NCBI GenBank assembly: GCA_031401235.1
Contig: JANNRJ010000031.1
Coordinates: forward strand, 1-64,000
Source of the DNA: UBA3006 sp031401235
GTDB taxonomy: Bacteria > Actinomycetota > Acidimicrobiia > Acidimicrobiales > Ilumatobacteraceae
Direction of reading: 5' to 3'
DNA: 64,000 nucleotides
Shown here: positions 25,035 to 34,235 of the stretch, piece by piece
Layout of the letters: each line of letters begins with the position of its first letter
How positions within the stretch are numbered: position 1 is the stretch's first letter
The notes under the pieces: generated by a model
The model's database searches: none
Seen by the model: the letters and a program-made list of their open reading frames with translations, nothing else
What the model was told of the DNA's origin: nothing
Translations under genes and position numbers: made by a program

Positions 25035-25478
25035 ATGACCAAAAAAGAGATTGTTAGCGTAGACCGAGTCGTTCACGCCACGCCCGAGGAAATTTTTAAC
25101 TTGGTCGCAGATCCGCGACAGCATCCTGTGATTGATGGGTCGGGTTCGGTTCGTAATACACAAGGATCCGTGCCGAATCGACTTAGTCTCGGTGCAAAAT
25201 TTGGAATGGATATGAAACTTGGTGTCCCGTACAAGATCACCAATGAAGTGATTGAGTTCGATGAAGGCAAACGGATTGCCTGGCGCCACTTCGGCGGGCA
25301 TGTTTGGCGCTACATCCTTGAACCAGTGGAAGGCGGTACCAAGGTGACCGAACAGTTTGATTACGCTAATTCTCGTTCAAAGCTCTTTCTAAAAATAATC
25401 GGAGCAGTTCCAAAGAATGAAAAGGCAATGCACAAAACGCTTGAGAATCTGGAAAAGCACTTTTCTTCGAAGCAATGA
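25035..25478 (+). CDS. SRPBCC/polyketide cyclase-like protein
   Basis: Protein of 147 residues with the START-like fold: VSVDRVVHATPEEIFNLVADP at the N terminus and RYILEPVEGGTKVTEQFDYANS before the long C-terminal helix. Such proteins bind hydrophobic ligands in a helix-grip cavity; no specific role can be assigned. Its stop overlaps the argJ start by four bases. A TAGATT box lies six bases before the ATG. Confidence 0.82.
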   Translation: MTKKEIVSVDRVVHATPEEIFNLVADPRQHPVIDGSGSVRNTQGSVPNRLSLGAKFGMDMKLGVPYKITNEVIEFDEGKRIAWRHFGGHVWRYILEPVEGGTKVTEQFDYANSRSKLFLKIIGAVPKNEKAMHKTLENLEKHFSSKQ

Positions 25479-26635
25479 GCATTGACCTGCCCCGTGGTTT
25501 TCATGAATACGTGATCAATGTCGGTATCAAGGACGACACCAATGACTTCACTCTGGTAGTTGCCGACTCGGTGTGTGCAGCCGCGGGAGTGTTTACCCAA
25601 AGTCGATTCGCCGGCCCAAGCGTGATAGTAAGTCGCGAAAGTGTTGCCAATCATTTGGCGCGCGCAGTGGTGGTAATTTCTAAAAATGCCAACGTTGCCA
25701 CGGGCGATGTCGGAATGGAAAACGCTCGAGAAGTAGTGACACGAGTTGCCCAAGTGTTGTCGTGCAACGCCAGCGACATTCTCATTGCCTCCACAGGAGT
25801 AATCGGGCGCCACTATCCGATGGAAAAAATACGTGTCGGCCTCAACGCATTGCCAAGTTCACCGACGGGAACTTCGGCCGATGAAGTGGCACGAGGAATT
25901 ATGACCACCGATACAGTGCCTAAAGTTGCCCAATCCACGGTGGCTATGTCAACAGCTCGTGTGGTTGGTGTTGCCAAGGGCGTCGGAATGATTGAACCGA
26001 ACATGGCGACACTAATCACGCTTATTTTTACGGATGCCGAAGTTCCCCCACCGGATCTTGACCGCATTTTTCGTCGAGTCGTCGATCGAACGTTTAATTG
26101 CGTCTCGGTGGATACCGATACTTCAACTAGCGACACTGCGATCATCTTCGCCAGCGGGAAATCCGGAGTAGTCGAACTTGATGCATTTGAGCAAGCGCTG
26201 GAAGAGGTTGCCCTGTCACTGACGAAACAAGTGGCGCGAGATGGCGAAGGTGCAGAAAAACTCATTGAAGTAAATGTCGATAACGCCCGTGATGAAGAGC
26301 AGGCTAAAACTGTCGCGAAATCGATCGTCAATTCGCCATTAGTGAAAACCGCCGTGCATGGAGCAGATCCCAATTGGGGACGCGTGGCAATGGCAATTGG
26401 TAAATGCAGCCAATATCTAGATATCGATCAGAATGCTGTTGTGATTCGCTTTGGTAATCAAGAGGTGTATCCCACTCAAGTGGATGATGTCGGATTAGCC
26501 GCACTAGGCACTTACATGCTCGGAACCGACATTTACATCAGCGTTTCGCTGAATACTGGCACTGCATCGGCAACCGTGTGGGGCTGTGACCTCACCGCTG
26601 GTTACATCCGTATCAATGCTGATTACACAACTTGA
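25475..26635 (+). CDS. argJ: ornithine acetyltransferase / amino-acid N-acetyltransferase (ArgJ)
   Basis: Protein of 386 residues of arginine biosynthesis; transfers acetyl from N-acetylornithine to glutamate, and in bifunctional members also uses acetyl-CoA. The self-cleavage motif is GMIEPNMATLITLI (about residues 171-184), with the threonine after Ala becoming the nucleophile at the N terminus of the beta chain. AVHGADPNWGRVAMAIG and the C-terminal ITADLT-like end are present. No other arg gene is adjacent; the gene is coupled to the SRPBCC gene by a four-base overlap. It ends directly against the convergent N-demethylase gene. Confidence 0.93.
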   Translation: MSIDLPRGFHEYVINVGIKDDTNDFTLVVADSVCAAAGVFTQSRFAGPSVIVSRESVANHLARAVVVISKNANVATGDVGMENAREVVTRVAQVLSCNASDILIASTGVIGRHYPMEKIRVGLNALPSSPTGTSADEVARGIMTTDTVPKVAQSTVAMSTARVVGVAKGVGMIEPNMATLITLIFTDAEVPPPDLDRIFRRVVDRTFNCVSVDTDTSTSDTAIIFASGKSGVVELDAFEQALEEVALSLTKQVARDGEGAEKLIEVNVDNARDEEQAKTVAKSIVNSPLVKTAVHGADPNWGRVAMAIGKCSQYLDIDQNAVVIRFGNQEVYPTQVDDVGLAALGTYMLGTDIYISVSLNTGTASATVWGCDLTAGYIRINADYTT

Positions 26636-27541
26636 TTACGACCGTTTTGAAAGCCAATCCAGGATCGGTTCTCGATACGGAAGGACCGATTTGTATCGAG
26701 ACAGATCGTCTGGAAGTCGTTCTACGAGGGCTCGCAGTGCTTCGACGTGTTCAACGCCTCGAGTCACGTATTCCGCTAGTGGTTGCTGAAATCCGCGAAT
26801 TGTAAACAGGACTCCGCCGGTCTGTGGTAACCGGCGCAAAGTTTCCCGTTCGATTCGAATCCAGAGTTGAGATACGTCATCGACAAGTCGCTTAGCAGGC
26901 AGTTCGGGCTGAAAAAGCGCTGGATGATCTTCGAGTGACCAGTTGGAGCGCCAAAGAGGACGATCTTCAGTGAGTCGATGCAGTGTCGTATCTACGGCGA
27001 CGCCAATGTGTTCGGCATATTTTGCAACCGGTGCGTGCACCTGGATCATATTCTGGCCCATTTTGTCGGCAAGTTTCCAACGGCTCGGTGAACACACCAC
27101 GCCGGCGACAAACAGCAACTCTTGACCGGCAACGGTGCTTCGCGGTTCAAGTACTAAAAAGTCATCTGCCACCATTAGCGCCGCATCAACTAGGGCATCA
27201 ATCCCTGAGTGTGTGAGCGCAACTCCTGCCCACTGGGCAACTAAATCAGCCGCCTCTTGAGCGGCTGATTCACCACCTTTATACAGTGCCACGACTTCGC
27301 TGCGGCGATGCTCAATAAGCCGCCGTTTCATCTCAATAGTCGGTGCGGTTTCGGCGTCAGGTGTCAGCCATTGGGTGAGATCAAGTGAGCGAGTGCCGAG
27401 CCGATGACGGAACTCGTCATACATGGCGCGTGGCAAAATGTCATCTACGGGTGGCATTGGTGCGAAGTCAGTCATGTCCGCAACTGGCAATTCGTCGTAT
27501 GGAGTAAATGGATGTTGATGTTGAACGTGGGTCATTGCCAC
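26636..27541 (-). CDS. heme-dependent oxidative N-demethylase family protein (DUF3445)
   Basis: Protein of 301 residues. The block EELLFVAGVVCSPSRWKLADKMGQNMIQVHAPVAKYAEHIGVAVD-like sequence (here QELLFVAGVVCSPSRW then KLADKMGQNMIQVHAPV) with SNWSLEDHPALF and WIRIERETLRRLPQTGGVLFTIRG is characteristic of the HDOD family (PF11927), which demethylates small methylamines such as dimethylamine with a heme and a PAS-like fold. An SDR gene lies upstream on the same strand. Substrate is not shown by sequence. Confidence 0.85.
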   Translation of the reverse strand: MAMTHVQHQHPFTPYDELPVADMTDFAPMPPVDDILPRAMYDEFRHRLGTRSLDLTQWLTPDAETAPTIEMKRRLIEHRRSEVVALYKGGESAAQEAADLVAQWAGVALTHSGIDALVDAALMVADDFLVLEPRSTVAGQELLFVAGVVCSPSRWKLADKMGQNMIQVHAPVAKYAEHIGVAVDTTLHRLTEDRPLWRSNWSLEDHPALFQPELPAKRLVDDVSQLWIRIERETLRRLPQTGGVLFTIRGFQQPLAEYVTRGVEHVEALRALVERLPDDLSRYKSVLPYREPILDWLSKRS

Positions 27542-27556
27542 GCTGCGCTTAGTACA

Positions 27557-28333
27557 TCACTTGGGTTGCATGCGAATACCACCATCAACGCGAATCGTCT
27601 CGGCGTTCATGTAACTGTTGGTAATGCATTCGATAACCATCGAAGCGAGTTCTTCCGGATAACCGAGTCGCTGTGGAAACAAGACACCCTTTTGTAAATT
27701 TGTCTTGAACTCTTCACTACGATCGCCCTCGCCGTAGATCGGTGTATCAATGAGACCAGGTGCCACAGTGTTCACACGTATTCCGATTGCGGCAAGATCG
27801 CGGGCAATTGGCAATGTCATTCCTACGACACCTCCTTTTGACGCCGAATACGAAGCCTGTCCGATCTGACCGTCGAATGCCGCAACTGAGGCGATGTTGA
27901 CGATTGCGCCACGCTCGCCATTGGCAAGTGGCTCACTCAATGACATCGCCGTACCAATTATGCGAATGCAGTCAAATGATCCGATCAAATTGATGGCGAT
28001 CACCTTTTTGAAAGCGTCAAGATTTGCGGCCGAATCATACGAACCATCTTTACCAACGGTGCGTTGTGCCCAGCCAATTCCAGCCGAGTTCACAAGTACT
28101 CGAACCGGACCCATCGACTTTGCCATCTCTGCGGCATTGATGATGTCTTGGGTGTTGGTGACATCAACTTTACAAAAAGCGCCACCGATTTCTTTGGCGA
28201 GCTGCTGACCCTTGTCTTCCTGTAGATCAGCAACTACTACTTTTGCACCTCGTTTCGCCAACAGGCGAGCTGCCGCCGCGCCAATTCCCGAAGCCCCACC
28301 CGTGACGATTGCACTTGCACCATTGATATCCAT
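27557..28333 (-). CDS. short-chain dehydrogenase (3-hydroxyacyl-CoA dehydrogenase type II-like)
   Basis: SDR of 258 residues: cofactor motif AIVTGGASGIGAAAARLLA with the NAD-type aspartate in VVVADLQ, NSAGIG, catalytic YSASK (in GQASYSASKGGVVGM), and PGLIDTPIYGE. The long insertion naming ALANGERGAIVNIASVAAFDGQIGQ resembles HSD10/3-hydroxy-2-methylbutyryl-CoA dehydrogenases of fatty acid and isoleucine breakdown. ATG at 28333 is preferred to a GTG twelve bases upstream because MDINGAS begins the first strand. Confidence 0.85.
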   Translation of the reverse strand: MDINGASAIVTGGASGIGAAAARLLAKRGAKVVVADLQEDKGQQLAKEIGGAFCKVDVTNTQDIINAAEMAKSMGPVRVLVNSAGIGWAQRTVGKDGSYDSAANLDAFKKVIAINLIGSFDCIRIIGTAMSLSEPLANGERGAIVNIASVAAFDGQIGQASYSASKGGVVGMTLPIARDLAAIGIRVNTVAPGLIDTPIYGEGDRSEEFKTNLQKGVLFPQRLGYPEELASMVIECITNSYMNAETIRVDGGIRMQPK

Positions 28334-28363
28334 AAGTGCAAACACTATTCGAAGATATGGAAA

Positions 28364-28798
28364 TTAGGCGAAGCCAAGCGAAGCCGCCACCGCAAGTGCA
28401 TCCACCAATTCATTCATTGGCTCTCCGCTATGAGCCTTGACCCAGGTGAAATGGACATCACCTCGAGCGATGACCAAATCAATAAATGGTTCCCAAAGAT
28501 CGCGGTTGGCCACAGGTTTACGCTGCGAATTTTTCCAACCCCTCCTCTGCCAGCCCTTCCACCACTCATCGCGAAAACAGTGCACGACATAGGTGGAATC
28601 GGATCTGATCTCAATCGGACCAGAAACGGAATCATGGGCGCGTAACGCAAACAGCGCCGCCGAAACTTCCATCCGCTGATTTGTGGTGTGCGACTCGCCA
28701 CCTGTTCCTGAGGGCACTCCAGTCGGTGCCGTTGCCCACGCCCAACCGCCTGGGCCAGGATTTCCCGAGCAAGCACCATCGGTATAGATCACTATCAC
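28364..28798 (-). CDS. rnhA: ribonuclease HI
   Basis: Ribonuclease of 144 residues that cuts RNA in RNA-DNA hybrids. The acidic active site is visible: IYTDGACSGNPGPGGW (Asp), QRMEVSAALFAL (Glu), IRSDSTYVV (Asp), and the final Asp in NELVDALA. The basic handle contains WWKGWQRRGWKNSQRKPV. GTG start. Divergent from aceE. Confidence 0.95.
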   Translation of the reverse strand: MIVIYTDGACSGNPGPGGWAWATAPTGVPSGTGGESHTTNQRMEVSAALFALRAHDSVSGPIEIRSDSTYVVHCFRDEWWKGWQRRGWKNSQRKPVANRDLWEPFIDLVIARGDVHFTWVKAHSGEPMNELVDALAVAASLGFA

Positions 28799-28866
28799 GA
28801 CATAGATACTTGCTCATGGCGGCACCTCACGTAGGTACTCGCGAATTTATCTGCGAGAATGGACAC

Positions 28867-31578
28867 ATGATCTTTGATGGCTCGATGCATCAATTACCAG
28901 ACAATGACCCGGGCGAAACTAGCGAATGGCTCGATTCGCTAGATGCAGTTGTCGATATACAAGGCAAAACTCGTGCCCGCTATTTGCTTTCGCGCCTGCT
29001 CGAGCGAGCCCGCGAATCCCAAGTTAGTTTTCCCGCTACTGTCTCGACACCGTATGTAAATAGCATTCCGTACGAACAGGAACCGTGGTTTCCCGGTGAT
29101 GATCACATTGAGCGTCGCATTCGCGCCTACATACGCTGGAACGCCGCTGTTATGGTGGTGCGTGCCAACACCAATGCCGAAGGCATCGGTGGACATCTCT
29201 CCACGTATGCTTCGTCGGCAACTCTGTACGAAGTTGGTTTCAACCACTTCTTCCGTGGCAAAGATAACGGCACCCCGGGTGACCATGTGTATTTTCAGGG
29301 TCACGCCGCACCGGGTATTTATGCGCGAGCATTTCTCGAACGTCGCCTCGACGAGGACGATTTGGATCACTTCCGTCGCGAAATTGGACGCAACGGTCGT
29401 GGACTTTCCAGTTATCCGCACCCGCGGCTGATGCCCGAGTTTTGGGAATTTCCCACCGTGTCGATGGGACTTGGCCCGCTCACTGCGCTGTACCACGCTC
29501 GTTTCAATCGCTACTTGCAAAATCGTCAACTTGACGACACGTCGAAAAGTCGTGTCTGGGCATTTTTAGGCGACGGCGAATGCGACGAACCTGAGACGCT
29601 GGGATCAATTTCACTTGCCGCTCGAGAGCAACTCGACAACCTCACATTTGTGGTCAATTGCAATTTGCAACGCTTGGATGGACCGGTGCGCGGCAATGGC
29701 AAGATCATTCAAGAACTTGAAGCGGTGTTTCGTGGGGCCGGCTGGAACGTGATCAAGGTGATATGGGGTTCAAAGTGGGATGAACTAATTGCTCGGGACA
29801 CCTCGGGTGCGTTGCTGAACAAGATGAACACAACTCTGGATGGTGAATTTCAGCGCTACATCATCGAAGATGGCAATTACATTCGCGAAAACTTTTTTGG
29901 ACCAGACCCGCGACTTCGTGAATTGGTCTCCCACCTAACCGACGACGAACTGCGAATATTGCCACGCGGTGGTCACGACTACCACAAGTTGTATGCCGCC
30001 TTTCGTGCCGCCACGGAAAACGCAGGTTCAGGTCGCCCGACGGCAATTTTGTGCAAGACCGTAAAGGGATGGACACTTGGTCACGGAATCGAAGGTCGTA
30101 ACGCCACACATCAAATCAAGAAGATGACCGACGACCAACTGTTGGCGTTACGCAACACCTTGCATTTAGAAAATGAAATACCCGACAGCGCTCTCAGCGG
30201 TGACAACCCGCCGTATTATCGACCACCCGTTGACAGCATTGAATACCAATACATGATGGAACGTCGGCGTGCGCTCGGAGGAAGCATTCCCAAGCGAACA
30301 ACTGTGGCCCGCAAACCTCTACTCCTACCAAGCCCAGATGTCTTTAGCGAATTCACACTGGGTAGCGGTAAGCAAGCAGTTAGTACAACCATGGGATTCA
30401 CTCGTCTGCTTCGTAACTTGGCTCGCGATAAGGCATTCGGCGAACGCGTTGTACCGATCATCCCAGATGAGGCCCGAACGTTCGGAATGGACTCGTTGTT
30501 TCGTGAATTCAAGATTTATGCCTCACAGGGTCAAAAATATGAACCGGTTGATCATGATCTGTTGCTGAGCTATACCGAGTCCACATCTGGTCAAATTCTT
30601 GAAGAAGGCATTACCGAAGCCGGGAGTATGGCCAGTTTCATTGCCGCCGGGACTAGCTATGCAACGCGCGGCGTGCCAATGGTTCCGTTTTTTACCTTCT
30701 ACTCAATGTTTGGATTCCAACGCGTTGGTGATCTCATTTGGCAGGCTGCCGATGCTCGCACTCGTGGGTTTCTCCTCGGCGCCACCGCTGGTCGAACGAC
30801 GCTGATGGGTGAAGGGCTCCAGCATCAAGACGGACACAGTTTGTTGCTCGCAAGTACCGTGCCGGCATGTCAGGCCTACGACCCGTCGTTCGCCTACGAA
30901 GTGGCGACCATTATTCGCCAGGGAATCAATCGAATGTACGGCGACCAACCAGAGGACATTTTCTTTTACCTTGCCCTATACAACGAGAACTATCCGATGC
31001 CGGCCCAGGGTGCTTCATCAACAATCGAAGCCGAAGTGATGCAAGGTCTGTACAAATGGCGCGAGTCGGAAGGCGGCAAACACCGCGCCACAATATTATT
31101 TTCAGGATCCGCTCATGGCGCGGCGCAACTTGCCGCCAGTGAGTTGCTGGAACGTTACGACGTAGGAGTTGACTTATGGTCGGCCACTTCGTACAAAGTA
31201 TTGCGCGAAGAAGCACTCGAAATCGAACGGTGGAACCGACTGCATCCCGGGGCCTCACCACGACAGGCCCTTGTCACCCGACTACTCGATGGTGGAGCTG
31301 GACCAATTGTCGCAGTCACCGATTTTATGCGCATTGTCCCCGAGCAAGTCGCCCGCTTCATACCCCATCGCTCGTTCACTCCGCTGGGCACCGACGGGAT
31401 GGGTCGAAGCGATACTCGCGAGGCTCTGCGTCGACACTTCGAAGTGGACATGCCACATCTCGTCGTTGCAGTTCTCTACGAACTCAGCCAAGCCGGCTCG
31501 ATAAAACATGAGGTCGTCCAAGATGCAATTGTCCACTATGGAGTGAATCCGGAAGCCCTAAATCCACTACACGCATAA
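28867..31578 (+). CDS. aceE: pyruvate dehydrogenase E1, homodimeric type
   Basis: Thiamine diphosphate enzyme of 903 residues (from 28867) that decarboxylates pyruvate and passes the acetyl group to lipoyl-E2. Diagnostic pieces are QLPDNDPGETSEWLDSLD at the N terminus, EQEPWFPGDD, the substrate-site GGHLSTYASSATLYEVGFNHFFRG, the thiamine motif GDGECDEPETLG...NLTFVVNCNLQRLDGPV, and the C-terminal FIPHRSFTPLGTDGMGRSDTREALRRHFEVD. Homodimeric AceE is usual in actinobacteria and works with the E2 and E3 encoded at 16564-19296. An alternative ATG at 28816 has a TAGATA box seven bases before it; 28867 is chosen because the shorter form starts where homologous sequence does. Confidence 0.93.
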   Translation: MIFDGSMHQLPDNDPGETSEWLDSLDAVVDIQGKTRARYLLSRLLERARESQVSFPATVSTPYVNSIPYEQEPWFPGDDHIERRIRAYIRWNAAVMVVRANTNAEGIGGHLSTYASSATLYEVGFNHFFRGKDNGTPGDHVYFQGHAAPGIYARAFLERRLDEDDLDHFRREIGRNGRGLSSYPHPRLMPEFWEFPTVSMGLGPLTALYHARFNRYLQNRQLDDTSKSRVWAFLGDGECDEPETLGSISLAAREQLDNLTFVVNCNLQRLDGPVRGNGKIIQELEAVFRGAGWNVIKVIWGSKWDELIARDTSGALLNKMNTTLDGEFQRYIIEDGNYIRENFFGPDPRLRELVSHLTDDELRILPRGGHDYHKLYAAFRAATENAGSGRPTAILCKTVKGWTLGHGIEGRNATHQIKKMTDDQLLALRNTLHLENEIPDSALSGDNPPYYRPPVDSIEYQYMMERRRALGGSIPKRTTVARKPLLLPSPDVFSEFTLGSGKQAVSTTMGFTRLLRNLARDKAFGERVVPIIPDEARTFGMDSLFREFKIYASQGQKYEPVDHDLLLSYTESTSGQILEEGITEAGSMASFIAAGTSYATRGVPMVPFFTFYSMFGFQRVGDLIWQAADARTRGFLLGATAGRTTLMGEGLQHQDGHSLLLASTVPACQAYDPSFAYEVATIIRQGINRMYGDQPEDIFFYLALYNENYPMPAQGASSTIEAEVMQGLYKWRESEGGKHRATILFSGSAHGAAQLAASELLERYDVGVDLWSATSYKVLREEALEIERWNRLHPGASPRQALVTRLLDGGAGPIVAVTDFMRIVPEQVARFIPHRSFTPLGTDGMGRSDTREALRRHFEVDMPHLVVAVLYELSQAGSIKHEVVQDAIVHYGVNPEALNPLHA

Positions 31579-31592
31579 GAGAACCTGAACTC

Positions 31593-32192
31593 ATGCCACC
31601 TACGACCAAGAGCGATTTTTACATCACCGGTATTACCACAGCCGATGCATTACTCAACCGCGACGGTACGGCGTTGCTCATCGGCATGTTGTTGGATCAA
31701 CAAGTACCCATGCAATGGGCATTCACCGGTCCTCATACGATTCGCCAACGCCTAGGTCATATTGACGCCAAGCGCATCGCCAAGATGGATGTTGACGACT
31801 TTGTTTCGATCTGCCGTGAAAAACCGGCAGTTCATCGCTTTCCCAACTCCATGGCCACACGAATTCATAACATGTGCGCCATTATCGCCACAACCTATAA
31901 AGGCAAGGGATCGAACATTTGGGTTGGGGTGGATGACGCCAAAGAACTTTCTAAGCGATTGAGCGCGCTTCCCGGCTTCGGCGAAGAAAAGGCGCAGATA
32001 TTTGTTGCCCTGCTCGGAAAGCGTTTTGGGGTTCGGCCGGAGGGTTGGAAGAAAGTGGCGGGAGCGTTCAGCGACAACCAACCGCGGTCGGTAGCCGACA
32101 TCAATTCGCCCGAGGCGCTGTTGAAAGTTCGTGGTTACAAGAAGACACAGAAAGCAGCCCATGTCGATAAACAAGATCGTCCGCGTAAATAG
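31593..32192 (+). CDS. HhH-GPD-type base excision repair protein (annotated HesB-like in actinobacteria)
   Basis: Protein of 199 residues related to the endonuclease III superfamily. GTALLIGMLLDQQVPMQWAF resembles the first helices, and LSALPGFGEEKAQIFVALLGKRFG is the helix-hairpin-helix followed by the glycosylase helix. The usual catalytic Lys/Asp pair and the Cys cluster of Nth are not evident, so activity is uncertain. Homologs are often named Fe-S assembly protein HesB without basis. It follows aceE by 14 bases and precedes galE by nine. Confidence 0.78.
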   Translation: MPPTTKSDFYITGITTADALLNRDGTALLIGMLLDQQVPMQWAFTGPHTIRQRLGHIDAKRIAKMDVDDFVSICREKPAVHRFPNSMATRIHNMCAIIATTYKGKGSNIWVGVDDAKELSKRLSALPGFGEEKAQIFVALLGKRFGVRPEGWKKVAGAFSDNQPRSVADINSPEALLKVRGYKKTQKAAHVDKQDRPRK

Positions 32193-32201
32193 GTTGCTTA
32201 A

Positions 32202-33182
32202 ATGACGGTTCTAGTCACTGGTGGCGCAGGCTACATCGGTTCCCACACGGTTCGCCTTCTTGTTCAACGACATCGTGAAGTGGTTGTTCTCGATTCACTT
32301 GAGTTTGGCGACAAAGCGCGCGTCGTTGATGTCCCATTTTTTGAAGGCGATATTTCCGACAGCCGAATTATCAACAAAATTTGTCGCAAGTATGACATCA
32401 ACGAAGTAATTCACTTTGCGGCGTACAAAGCAGTCGGCGAATCGATGGAGCAACCACTTCGTTATTACAACAACAACGTGTCTGGGACGATCGCTCTGGT
32501 TCAAGCACTGCTTTCCAATGGAGTTGACCGGCTCGTGTTTTCTTCATCAGCCGGCGTCTATGGAACTCCTGCATCGGTGCCGATATCGGAAGATGCAGCG
32601 TTGCATCCCGAAAGTGTGTACGCCGAGACAAAGGTGGTAGTCGAGAAGTTTCTTGCTTCGTGTAGCGCGATTGGCTTGCGCTCAGTGAGTATGCGTTACT
32701 TCAATGCCGCTGGGGCAAGTTCCGATGCCAGCATTGGCGAAGACTGGTCAATGTCACAAAATCTCGTGCCGATAGTGATGAAAACCCTGCTTGGGCATAG
32801 TGGCAACTTTTCTCTTAACGGCAATGACTATCCGACACCTGATGGCACTTGCGTTCGTGATTACATCCATGTCGAAGATCTCGCCGAGGCACACTTGAAA
32901 GCGCTGGAATATCTTGCCGCCGGTGGTCCAACTTTGGCACTCAATGTCGGCACCGGAATCGGACACTCGGTTTTAGAAGTCATTGCCATGGCTGAACAAG
33001 TAAGCGGACGAAAAGTTTCCTACAACATTGCTGCACGACGCCCTGGCGATCCAGCTTCGGGATACGCCGATCCCGCTCTCATTAACGAAATCCTCGGTTG
33101 GAAGTCAACCCACGACCTTCGAGACATCATCACAAGCGCTTGGAACTGGCATCGCAAGTCGGCGATTACCCCGCAGCACTAG
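32202..33182 (+). CDS. galE: UDP-glucose 4-epimerase
   Basis: Extended SDR of 326 residues interconverting UDP-glucose and UDP-galactose. NAD motif VTGGAGYIGSHTVRLL, the GalE segment VIHFAAYKAVGESMEQPLRYYNNNVSGTIAL, catalytic SSSAGVYG and YAETKVVVE (Tyr-x3-Lys), RYFNAAGA, and DYIHVEDLAEAHLKALEYL with GTGIGHSVLEVI near the end. Length is normal. It overlaps the convergent hydrolase gene by 17 bases at the 3' ends. Confidence 0.92.
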   Translation: MTVLVTGGAGYIGSHTVRLLVQRHREVVVLDSLEFGDKARVVDVPFFEGDISDSRIINKICRKYDINEVIHFAAYKAVGESMEQPLRYYNNNVSGTIALVQALLSNGVDRLVFSSSAGVYGTPASVPISEDAALHPESVYAETKVVVEKFLASCSAIGLRSVSMRYFNAAGASSDASIGEDWSMSQNLVPIVMKTLLGHSGNFSLNGNDYPTPDGTCVRDYIHVEDLAEAHLKALEYLAAGGPTLALNVGTGIGHSVLEVIAMAEQVSGRKVSYNIAARRPGDPASGYADPALINEILGWKSTHDLRDIITSAWNWHRKSAITPQH

Positions 33183-33924
33183 TGCGTTGACGATCTAGCC
33201 AGCCCAGCAGTACCGCCATTGCCCGTGGATCGTGGCGCAATCTGTGACCTGCACCGCCGATGATTTGCAATTCGGCGTCGCCGTGTGCTTGTGCCAGCAC
33301 CCGCGAGTCGGCTGTTGGCACAATTTCATCGTCGTCACCGTGCATCAATAACAATGGTCGTGGGGCAAGTCGGCGAGCAGCTTCGGTCGGGCGAAAACGT
33401 CGTAGTTCGCGTGCCCATTCATCTGCCGATGGTGGAAATCCAGGTCGATGAATGGTTCCAATCTCGCGCGAGTGTTCTAGAAACCGACGCGGATGATCGG
33501 CCCAGTCGTCAAAGTCGGCGCGAGCCCCGAGCAATGCGCACCCACTGACTCGCGGATCATCGGCCGCCACACACAGCGCCAGTGACCCACCAGTGTTGTT
33601 CCCGACCAGCCAAACACCACTCGGCGAAGTTTCGGCCACAACATGGGTGATGGCGCCGCGCAAATCATCTACCCAACCTTGCATCGAAAAATCACCTTCG
33701 CTCGTGGCGCATCCACGAAATGTAAATGTCATCGCAATCCAGCCAAGCTCATTGGCAACTCGATCACATAGTTCCGGGAATGACCCGGCCGATTGGCGAG
33801 CATCAATTCCACCACTTGGATATCCGTGGCAAAGCACCATTGCTGGAAGAGCACCAGATTTACCCTGAGGTTGCACGAGATAACTCGCCAGATTCAATCC
33901 ACCTGAGAGAAAACTGCTATTCAC
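33166..33924 (-). CDS. alpha/beta hydrolase-fold protein lacking the usual Ser nucleophile
   Basis: Protein of 252 residues. The oxyanion strand MVLCHGYPSGGID, the acid loop LLMHGDDDEIVPTADSR and the His loop GGAGHRLRHDPRA are clear. The nucleophile elbow reads WLVGNNTGGSLAL: where esterases have GxSxG this has GNNTGG, so the nucleophile position is Asn and ordinary Ser-hydrolase chemistry is doubtful. The fold is sure, the activity not. A small conserved gene lies just upstream on the same strand. Confidence 0.8.
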   Translation of the reverse strand: MNSSFLSGGLNLASYLVQPQGKSGALPAMVLCHGYPSGGIDARQSAGSFPELCDRVANELGWIAMTFTFRGCATSEGDFSMQGWVDDLRGAITHVVAETSPSGVWLVGNNTGGSLALCVAADDPRVSGCALLGARADFDDWADHPRRFLEHSREIGTIHRPGFPPSADEWARELRRFRPTEAARRLAPRPLLLMHGDDDEIVPTADSRVLAQAHGDAELQIIGGAGHRLRHDPRAMAVLLGWLDRQRTSAAG

Positions 33925-33938
33925 TTGTTCGACGCAAT

Positions 33939-34163
33939 CTAGATGCGTGGCTTGCGATGCCGACGAGTTTTGCCCTCGCGGGCCAGGGTGTATCCGCGAT
34001 TACGAGCCTCAGGAAGAGAATCGGGTCCAAAACTTGCTCCCACTCGATTGGCGACGATGTCATTAATAATCGTCGCATCGACCCAAGAATCAAGGTCATA
34101 CACCAATTGAGTTCGTTTATCACCCAAATATCGAATATGGGCAAACTGCGATGGTCGATCCAT
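33939..34163 (-). CDS. small conserved protein, 74 residues
   Basis: MDRPSQFAHIRYLGDKRTQ, then VYDLDSW, IINDIVANRVGASFGPDSLPEARNRGY and a basic tail. The pattern of a strand, an acidic turn and an FGPD...EARNRGY ending looks like a real small family in actinobacteria, though I cannot name a function. It lies 14 bases upstream of the hydrolase gene and is probably in its operon. A longer frame (33917-34201) on the same strand is a shadow in another phase. Confidence 0.6.
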   Translation of the reverse strand: MDRPSQFAHIRYLGDKRTQLVYDLDSWVDATIINDIVANRVGASFGPDSLPEARNRGYTLAREGKTRRHRKPRI

Positions 34164-34235
34164 GACACGAATCTAGCCGTCACGTCATACATTACTTCCA
34201 CGATCTAAATTGGAAGTCGTAGGAAGGGCGCCTTT

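Noticed and set aside
28681..28866. AceE start at 28681
   Set aside because: That part lies inside rnhA on the other strand and does not resemble AceE; starts at 28816 or 28867 are considered instead.
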